A DNA stretch of 64,000 bases from the NCBI RefSeq assembly GCF_036324365.1, contig NZ_CP137080.1, positions 496,001 through 560,000 on the forward strand, read 5' to 3'. Position numbers and translations under genes: made by a program. Positions 58,809 to 64,000 of this stretch are shown here, one piece after another; the stretch's first letter is position 1; each line of letters begins with the position of its first letter. A model generated the notes under the pieces. The model had not been told where the DNA came from and searched no databases. It worked only from the letters and a program-made list of their open reading frames with translations. The stretch comes from Microbacterium limosum (lineage in GTDB: Bacteria; Actinomycetota; Actinomycetes; Actinomycetales; Microbacteriaceae).

Positions 58809-59822
58809 GTGTCAAGAATCACAACAGGTGCGAGCGTGCCCGAGGCCGAAGCGGTTCCCGCAGAGGCGACGGTTCCCCGCACCCCGCTCCCCGAGCGGCG
58901 CGCCGCGCATTTGCCCTCGGGCTCCACGGGCGCCCGCATCGGTAGCGCCAGGACGCGGGGATATCTTCTCCTCGCGGCTCCCGCGATCCTGTTCCTCATC
59001 GTGTTCGCGGCCTACCCGATCGTCATCACGATCGTCAACAGCTTCCGAGACGTGACCGTGGTGGGGCTCGTCACCGGCATCATGCCCTTCGTCGGCTTCG
59101 ACAACTACGTCGAGGTGCTGACCGATCCGCAGTTCGCTCATTCCACGTGGCTGACGGTGGTCTTCACCGTATTCAGCGTGGCCTGCCAGTTCCTACTCGG
59201 ACTCGGCATGGCGCTACTTCTCAATGGGCGCTTTCGGGGTAGGCGCGCACTCGCAGGGCTGCTCATGGTGCCGTGGGTGCTGCCCATCGTCGTCATCGCT
59301 GCGACATTCAAGTGGATGTTCCAAAGCGGCAACGGGCTGGTCAATACCGTGCTGCGCGCGATCAACCCGGATCTCGCCGTGGGATGGCTGGAGCAGGCCA
59401 CCCCCGCGATGATCGCCATCATCATCGCGAACATCTGGTTCGGATTTCCCTTCGCGATGACCAACCTGCTGGCCGCGCTCCAGACGATTCCGACCGCAGT
59501 GACGGAGGCGGCGACCGTCGATGGAGCGAACGGTTTTCAACGCCTGACGAAAGTCACGCTTCCCATGATCCGAGGACCGATCGCGATCCTCCTCACCCTT
59601 CAGCTGATCTACACCTTCAACGTCTTCGAGTTGATTCTCGTGATGACGGGCGGTGGGCCGGCAGGCGGAACTTCCGTCGTGACCTATTACGCCTACCAAC
59701 TCGGATTCGAGTTCTTCGACCTCGGCCCGGCAAGTTCCGTCACCGTTCTGATGCTGATCTTCCTGAGTCTCATCTCCGCGCTCTACATCCGCCTTTCGAC
59801 TCGATCGGAGTCCCGACGGTGA
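58809..59822 (+). CDS. Sugar ABC permease (MalF/UgpA-like)
   Basis: A 337-residue permease with a disordered N terminus and six membrane segments (first: GYLLLAAPAILFLIVFAAYP). EAA loop: IPTAVTEAATVDGANGFQRLTKVTLPMIRGP (in part). GTG 58809 is preferred because GAGGAG precedes it; an earlier in-frame ATG would lie inside the hairpin. The stop overlaps the next permease start by four bases. Confidence 0.9.
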   Translation: MSRITTGASVPEAEAVPAEATVPRTPLPERRAAHLPSGSTGARIGSARTRGYLLLAAPAILFLIVFAAYPIVITIVNSFRDVTVVGLVTGIMPFVGFDNYVEVLTDPQFAHSTWLTVVFTVFSVACQFLLGLGMALLLNGRFRGRRALAGLLMVPWVLPIVVIAATFKWMFQSGNGLVNTVLRAINPDLAVGWLEQATPAMIAIIIANIWFGFPFAMTNLLAALQTIPTAVTEAATVDGANGFQRLTKVTLPMIRGPIAILLTLQLIYTFNVFELILVMTGGGPAGGTSVVTYYAYQLGFEFFDLGPASSVTVLMLIFLSLISALYIRLSTRSESRR

Positions 59823-60676
59823 CCGCTCTGCAATCTCCGATGCTCTCGTCCCGTGGGCGGCCCCGTCGGGCCTGGCTCGGCGTCGCGGGCGCGTACACGG
59901 CGTCCGCCATCCTCGTCATCCCGATCTACTGGTTGCTGGTCACCTCCATCCGCCAGCCGGCCGAGTTGCAGTCGGCGACGACGCTGTGGCCGACCGAGCC
60001 GAACTTCGAGGGGTACGCCAGCGTCTTGGGCGATGCCGCCTTCGGGCAGAATCTCATCAACAGCCTCATCTACGGTGCGGGCGCGGCGGCGATGGCGATC
60101 CTCCTGGGTGCCGGCCTCGCGTATGCGCTCGCGCGGTCCGAGGCTCGGTGGACTCGCTGGGTGCTGTTCGGCATGCTCGTGCTGCAGACGTTCCCGGGAA
60201 TCATGCTGGCGATACCGCTCTTCGTCATGTTCTCGCAGCTGCAGCTCATCGATTCCAGATGGGCCGTGGTCATCGCTCTTGCGACGAAGACCGTCCCGTT
60301 CACGGCATTGATGCTGAGACCGTATTTCCAAGCCATCCCGGTCGAGGTCGAGCACGCGGCCTGGCTCGATGGGGCGACAAGGCTCCAGACTCTGGTTCGA
60401 GTCGTGCTCCCTCTGACTCTGCCCGGACTGGTGACGGTCTCCGCGTTCAACTTCGTCGCCGGCTGGGGCGATCTGCTCTTCTCGATCACGCTCCTCACCG
60501 ACCCGGCTCTGCAACCGATCAGCGTTGGTCTCTACCGATACATCGGCCAGTACGCGGTCGACTGGAATCAGCTCATGGCTGCCTCGGTGATCGCATCCAT
60601 TCCGGCAGTTGCCGTCTTCTTCTTCGCGCAACGCTTCCTCGTTTCGGGGACGACGGCAGGGGCGACGAACGAGTAG
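59819..60676 (+). CDS. Sugar ABC permease (MalG/UgpE-like)
   Basis: A 285-residue permease with six membrane segments and the EAA loop IPVEVEHAAWLDGATRLQTLVRVVLPLTLPG (in part). GTG start overlaps the previous stop. It is the last gene of the operon; no ATPase gene is present, so a shared ATPase from elsewhere is expected. Confidence 0.9.
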   Translation: MTALQSPMLSSRGRPRRAWLGVAGAYTASAILVIPIYWLLVTSIRQPAELQSATTLWPTEPNFEGYASVLGDAAFGQNLINSLIYGAGAAAMAILLGAGLAYALARSEARWTRWVLFGMLVLQTFPGIMLAIPLFVMFSQLQLIDSRWAVVIALATKTVPFTALMLRPYFQAIPVEVEHAAWLDGATRLQTLVRVVLPLTLPGLVTVSAFNFVAGWGDLLFSITLLTDPALQPISVGLYRYIGQYAVDWNQLMAASVIASIPAVAVFFFAQRFLVSGTTAGATNE

Positions 60677-60752
60677 TCCCGGTCAGTGCACGCGCGTACG
60701 TGGGCGCGTCGTCGCGATCACCGTTGGAGCCGCGAGCACGGGCCCTTGCCGA

Positions 60753-61598
60753 TCAGCGCGACTCGTCCCGCCACGAGTGACGCGGCTCGTACCCGAGTAG
60801 GCGCCGCGCCTTCGTGATGGAGAGCATCGTGTCGTGTGCGCCGAGGTCGCCGTGCACGGGGACGTCGGGGAACACCTCGGCGACGAGCTCGGCGTTCGGC
60901 CGCGTCGTGACGGTGTCGGCCGCCGCGATGATGAAGCGGTCGAAGCCGGCCGGCGCGGCATCCAGGGCCCGCTCGATGGCCTGCGCGCCGTCGCGGGCGT
61001 CGATGTATCCCCAGAGGTTCCACTTGCGGTCGCGTGCGTCGTCGTCGTAGGGGAACGCGGCGTAGTCCTCGGGCACCATCACGTTGGAGAAGCGCAGCGC
61101 CGTGATCGAGAGGTCGGGGTGCCAGCGCACGAGCTCGGTCGCGAGCTGCTCCTCGAGGTGCTTGACGAGCGAATACACCGACTCGGGCCGCGCGGCGTAC
61201 TCCTCGTCGACGGGGATGTAGGGCGGCGGCACGTCGAAGGGCAGGCCCAGCACGGTCTCGCTGGAGGCGTACACGATGCGCCGGATGCCGAGGCGTATCG
61301 CGGCCCAGAAGACGTTGAACGTCGCGGCGATGTTGTTGTGGAAGGTCGCGACGTCGGAGCGGATGCCCGGCGCGGGCACGGCGGCGAGGTGCACGAGCGC
61401 GTCGACGCCGTCGTGGGTGTCGTTCACTCCCGCGAGGGCGTCGATCACCTGGCCGTAGTCGGTCAGGTCCACCTGCACGAACCCCGGTTCGCGGACGCCG
61501 ACGACGTCGAGTCCGATGACATCATGACCGGCGGCGCGCAGTTCGCGGAGGACGACCGAGCCGAGCTTGCCGGACGAGCCGGTGAGTGCGATGCGCAT
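60753..61598 (-). CDS. NAD-dependent epimerase/dehydratase family protein
   Basis: A 281-residue extended short-chain dehydrogenase. MRIALTGSSGKLGSVVLREL is the NAD-binding motif (GxxGxxG), DALVHLAAVPAPG follows, and the catalytic pair is in SVYSLVKHLEEQLA (YxxxK). It is likely a uronate dehydrogenase or sugar nucleotide epimerase; short length favours the former. ATG 61598 is the start nearest to the Rossmann motif. It converges with the sugar importer operon and is divergent from a LacI gene. Confidence 0.85.
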   Translation of the reverse strand: MRIALTGSSGKLGSVVLRELRAAGHDVIGLDVVGVREPGFVQVDLTDYGQVIDALAGVNDTHDGVDALVHLAAVPAPGIRSDVATFHNNIAATFNVFWAAIRLGIRRIVYASSETVLGLPFDVPPPYIPVDEEYAARPESVYSLVKHLEEQLATELVRWHPDLSITALRFSNVMVPEDYAAFPYDDDARDRKWNLWGYIDARDGAQAIERALDAAPAGFDRFIIAAADTVTTRPNAELVAEVFPDVPVHGDLGAHDTMLSITKARRLLGYEPRHSWRDESR

Positions 61599-61672
61599 GC
61601 CCCCAGGCTCGCACACGCACGTCGTGCCCGAGGCCGTGGCTACGCTGAAGCCCGAACCGGAGGAGAAATCGG

Positions 61673-62665
61673 ATGCCGCAGCCGCCTGTCGCCCGCGCCG
61701 TCGGCGTGCGCGATGTCGCCGTTCGTGCCGGGGTGTCGACTCAGACCGTCTCGCGGGTACTCAACGCACACCCCCACATCCGGCCCGAGACGCGCCAGCG
61801 GGTGCTCGACGCCATCGAGGCGCTCGGCTACCGCGTCAACAACGCGGCCCGAGCGCTCGGCACGAGCGTGACGCGCACGATCGGCATCATCGCCTCCGAC
61901 GCGAGCCTGTACGGTCCGTCGGTCGGCATCGCGGCGCTCGAGAGGGCCGCGCGCGCAGCGGGCCGGTGGGTGACGACGGCCTACGCCGATGCGGCTGATG
62001 AGGACTCGGTGCTGGCGGCGGCCGCCCACCTGCGCGAGCAGGGGGTGGACGCGATCGCCGTCGTGGCCGCGCACACCGGATCGTTCGCCGCGCTCGTGCG
62101 GCACGGCGGGGTCGCGATCGTCGCCCTGCACGGTGACGCGACGGCGCACCGGCAGGGCGCGGCCCTGGCCGTGGCGCACCTCGCCGAGCTCGGCCACGAG
62201 CGCATCGCCCTGCTGGCCGGCCCCGACGACTGGACGGAGGCGGTCGCCCGCGAGAGAGGATTCGACGACGGGCTGGCAGCGCGAGGGCTCGTGCGTGCCG
62301 GCCGGTGGCGGGGGGACTGGACGGCCTCCGCGGGCGCGGCCGCCGCGGATGAGATCGCGGGGCTGCTCGGCGCCCCGGGCGCCCCGACGGCCGTCTTCGC
62401 CTCGAACGACCAGATGGCGCTGGGGCTCGTCGCGGGCCTGCGGCGCGCGGGTGTCGACGTTCCACGCCAACTGAGCGTCGTCGGCTTCGACGACAACCCC
62501 GACGCCGCCTTCTACACCCCCGCGCTCACGACGGTGCGACTGGACGTCGAGGCTGAGGCGCGGCGCTGCATCGCGGCGCTGCTCGGTTCGGCGGATGCCG
62601 GGGCGTCCGCCCCCGCTGCGCCCGTCCTCGTCGTGCGGGAATCCGTCGGCCCACCCGACGCGTGA
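61673..62665 (+). CDS. LacI-family regulator, likely of the araD operon
   Basis: A 330-residue LacI-type repressor. HTH: GVRDVAVRAGVSTQTVSRVLNAHPHIRPETRQRVLDAIEALGYRVN (in part). Effector domain: VDAIAVVAAHTGSFAALV, HLAELGHERIALLAGPDDWTEAVARERGF and SVVGFDDNPDAAFYTPALTTVRLD. GGAGGAG precedes the ATG. Located directly before araD with a perfect operator palindrome in between, so it is the probable regulator of that operon. Confidence 0.9.
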   Translation: MPQPPVARAVGVRDVAVRAGVSTQTVSRVLNAHPHIRPETRQRVLDAIEALGYRVNNAARALGTSVTRTIGIIASDASLYGPSVGIAALERAARAAGRWVTTAYADAADEDSVLAAAAHLREQGVDAIAVVAAHTGSFAALVRHGGVAIVALHGDATAHRQGAALAVAHLAELGHERIALLAGPDDWTEAVARERGFDDGLAARGLVRAGRWRGDWTASAGAAAADEIAGLLGAPGAPTAVFASNDQMALGLVAGLRRAGVDVPRQLSVVGFDDNPDAAFYTPALTTVRLDVEAEARRCIAALLGSADAGASAPAAPVLVVRESVGPPDA

Positions 62666-62676
62666 CAGAAGACACC

Positions 62677-62691
62677 TGTTACCGGTAACAT
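62677..62691. promoter_or_regulatory. Perfect operator palindrome overlapping the araD -10 box
   Basis: TGTTACCGGTAACA (62677-62690) is a perfect 14-bp palindrome with central CG. Its end forms TAACAT (62686-62691), followed by seven bases and the araD ATG, so the operator covers the -10 element of a leaderless start. Confidence 0.65.
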
Positions 62692-62698
62692 TCCGGGC

Positions 62699-63445
62699 AT
62701 GAGCACTGCCGCCCAGACGACGCCGTCCGCCCCCGATCTCGAGGAGGCGATCCGCGCTACCCGCGCCGAGGTTGCCCGGTTGCATGGGGAGTTGGTGCGG
62801 TATGGCCTGGTGGTGTGGACGGGTGGGAATGTGTCGGGTCGTGTGCCGGGTGCTGATCTGTTCGTGATCAAGCCCAGTGGTGTGTCCTATGACGATCTCG
62901 CTCCCGAGAACATGATCCTGTGTGACCTCGACGGGAACGTCATTCCGGGGACTCCGGGCAGTGACCGGTCACCGTCGAGTGACACGGCGGCGCATGCGTA
63001 TGTGTATCGGAACATGCCGGATGTCGGGGGTGTGGTGCACACGCACTCCACCTACGCGGTGGCGTGGGCGGCGCGGGGTGAGGAGATCCCGTGTGTGATC
63101 ACGGGGATGGCGGATGAGTTCGGGGGTCCGATTCCGGTGGGTCCGTTCGCGGTGATCGGGGATGACTCGATCGGGCGGGGGATCGTGGAGACCCTGACGG
63201 GTCACCGGTCGCGTGCGGTGTTGATGCAGAACCACGGCCCGTTCACGATCGGGGTGTCGGCGAAGGATGCGGTCAAGGCCGCGGTGATGTGCGAGGACGC
63301 GGCGCGGACGGTGCATATCGCGGCGCAGGCGGGCCCGTTGATCCCGATCCCGCAGGAGAAGATCGACGCGCTCTACAACCGGTACCAGAACGTCTACGGT
63401 CAAGCCACCGACGACCGCCGCGACGAGAGCGAGGACGCCCGATGA
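62699..63445 (+). CDS. araD: L-ribulose-5-phosphate 4-epimerase
   Basis: A 248-residue class II aldolase-fold epimerase that converts L-ribulose 5-phosphate to D-xylulose 5-phosphate. [25 protein letters not shown] is the phosphate-binding part, [16 protein letters not shown] supplies the zinc histidines, and [11 protein letters not shown] the third. Its reading strand is unusually rich in G and T (codons such as GGT, GTG, CGG, TAT) compared with the C-ending codons of both neighbours. The stop overlaps the following kinase start. Confidence 0.88.
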   Translation: MSTAAQTTPSAPDLEEAIRATRAEVARLHGELVRYGLVVWTGGNVSGRVPGADLFVIKPSGVSYDDLAPENMILCDLDGNVIPGTPGSDRSPSSDTAAHAYVYRNMPDVGGVVHTHSTYAVAWAARGEEIPCVITGMADEFGGPIPVGPFAVIGDDSIGRGIVETLTGHRSRAVLMQNHGPFTIGVSAKDAVKAAVMCEDAARTVHIAAQAGPLIPIPQEKIDALYNRYQNVYGQATDDRRDESEDAR

Positions 63446-64000
63446 GCGCCGACGCGATCCGCGCCGGTCGCACGGCGCTCGGCATCGAGTTCGGCTCGAC
63501 CCGCATCAAGGCCTGCCTCGTCGACGCCGCCGACCCCGGCACCGTGCTCGCGGTCGGTTCGCACGAGTGGGAGAACCGGTTCGAGGACGACACCTGGACC
63601 TACGCGCTCGAGGACGTCTGGTCGGGCGTGCAGGATGCCGTCGCCGGCCTCCTCTCCGACGCCGAGCGTCGCCACGGCGAGCGCCCGGCCACCTTCGGGG
63701 CGATCGGCGTCTCGGCCATGATGCACGGCTACCTCGCGTTCGGCGCCGACGACGACCTCCTCGTGCCGTTCCGCACGTGGCGCAACACGTCCACGGGGCC
63801 GGCCGCCGCCGAGCTGACGGATCTGTTCGGTGTGAACATCCCGCTGCGGTGGTCGATCGCGCACCTGCACCAGGCGGTGCTCGGCGCGGAGGCGCACGTG
63901 CCCGGCATCCGCTTCGTCACGACCCTCGCCGGCTACGTGCACTGGCGCCTCACCGGGCGCCGTGTGCTCGGGGTGGGGGATGCCTCGGGCATGTTCCCGA
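63442..64000 (+). CDS. FGGY-family carbohydrate kinase, N-terminal part, cut by window edge
   Basis: The first 186 residues of a sugar kinase, open to the window end. [17 protein letters not shown] is the phosphate-binding N-terminal motif, and [16 protein letters not shown] and [22 protein letters not shown] follow as in ribulokinases and xylulokinases. ATG 63442 overlaps the araD stop by four bases. Together with araD it indicates L-arabinose/L-ribulose use. Confidence 0.85.
   Translation, partial: MSADAIRAGRTALGIEFGSTRIKACLVDAADPGTVLAVGSHEWENRFEDDTWTYALEDVWSGVQDAVAGLLSDAERRHGERPATFGAIGVSAMMHGYLAFGADDDLLVPFRTWRNTSTGPAAAELTDLFGVNIPLRWSIAHLHQAVLGAEAHVPGIRFVTTLAGYVHWRLTGRRVLGVGDASGMFP

Overview
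The window reads as chromosome of a high-GC actinobacterium, most likely a Microbacteriaceae member close to Microbacterium. The evidence is the strong G/C bias at third codon positions, a menaquinone (not ubiquinone) gene set, a PPK2 kinase, a DUF222/HNH 13E12-type gene, LacI-controlled carbohydrate ABC transporters, an IS481-like element, and several genes whose -10 box sits 6-7 bases before the start codon (leaderless starts). The genus is an inference.

Layout. 1-7.8 kb: respiratory quinone and housekeeping block (menD end, ppk2, menF, DUF402 protein, menG, long-chain polyprenyl diphosphate synthase, ferredoxin-NADP reductase, MFS exporter). 7.9-14.1 kb: a LysR regulator facing a thiamine-diphosphate enzyme and a nitrate/sulfonate/taurine-type ABC importer. 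14.2-16.7 kb: histidine phosphatase, NERD-domain membrane protein, small lipoprotein. 16.8-47.4 kb: a type I restriction-modification locus (hsdM, hsdS, a GIY-YIG/DUF4357 gene, hsdR) with an Ltp-repeat membrane protein and an HNH protein between hsdS and hsdR. 47.4-53.5 kb: yajQ, a malEFG-like sugar importer, an FBP-type zinc protein and a PfkB kinase. 53.6-55 kb: tRNA-Tyr with a decayed IS481-like element behind it. 55-64 kb: two LacI-controlled sugar regions, including araD and the start of an FGGY kinase.

The most interesting feature is a mobile element of about 20.7 kb (about 17352-38058) inserted in hsdM. It splits the gene exactly in the codons for the S-adenosylmethionine-binding motif I (DPA/VGTAGF). 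Joining the two halves restores a full-length open frame of about 494 codons. The element has imperfect inverted ends. At its right end it carries a four-gene, translationally coupled set: three tyrosine recombinases plus a small coiled-coil protein, resembling Tn554/RIT-type machinery. Its cargo, mostly one leftward gene train, is: an XRE regulator flanked by inverted copies of a 19-bp sequence, two unknown small proteins, a calcineurin-type phosphoesterase, a small excisionase-like HTH protein, a SNF2 helicase with a C-terminal DUF3883 nuclease-like domain, a DUF1156 adenine methyltransferase, a Swt1-HEPN/DUF499 ATPase, and an OLD-like ATPase-TOPRIM protein. A NYN-domain protein is divergent. 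The helicase/DUF1156/DUF499 core matches a combination predicted to be a DISARM-related anti-phage system, but the drmA, drmB and drmC genes are absent. The element therefore replaces a type I system with a different defence system in a way that looks reversible in principle.

Other regulatory structure stands out: two overlapping divergent -10 boxes between menF and the DUF402 gene; long perfect or near-perfect hairpins at convergent gene ends; and in both sugar ABC operons a strong hairpin immediately after the binding-protein gene.
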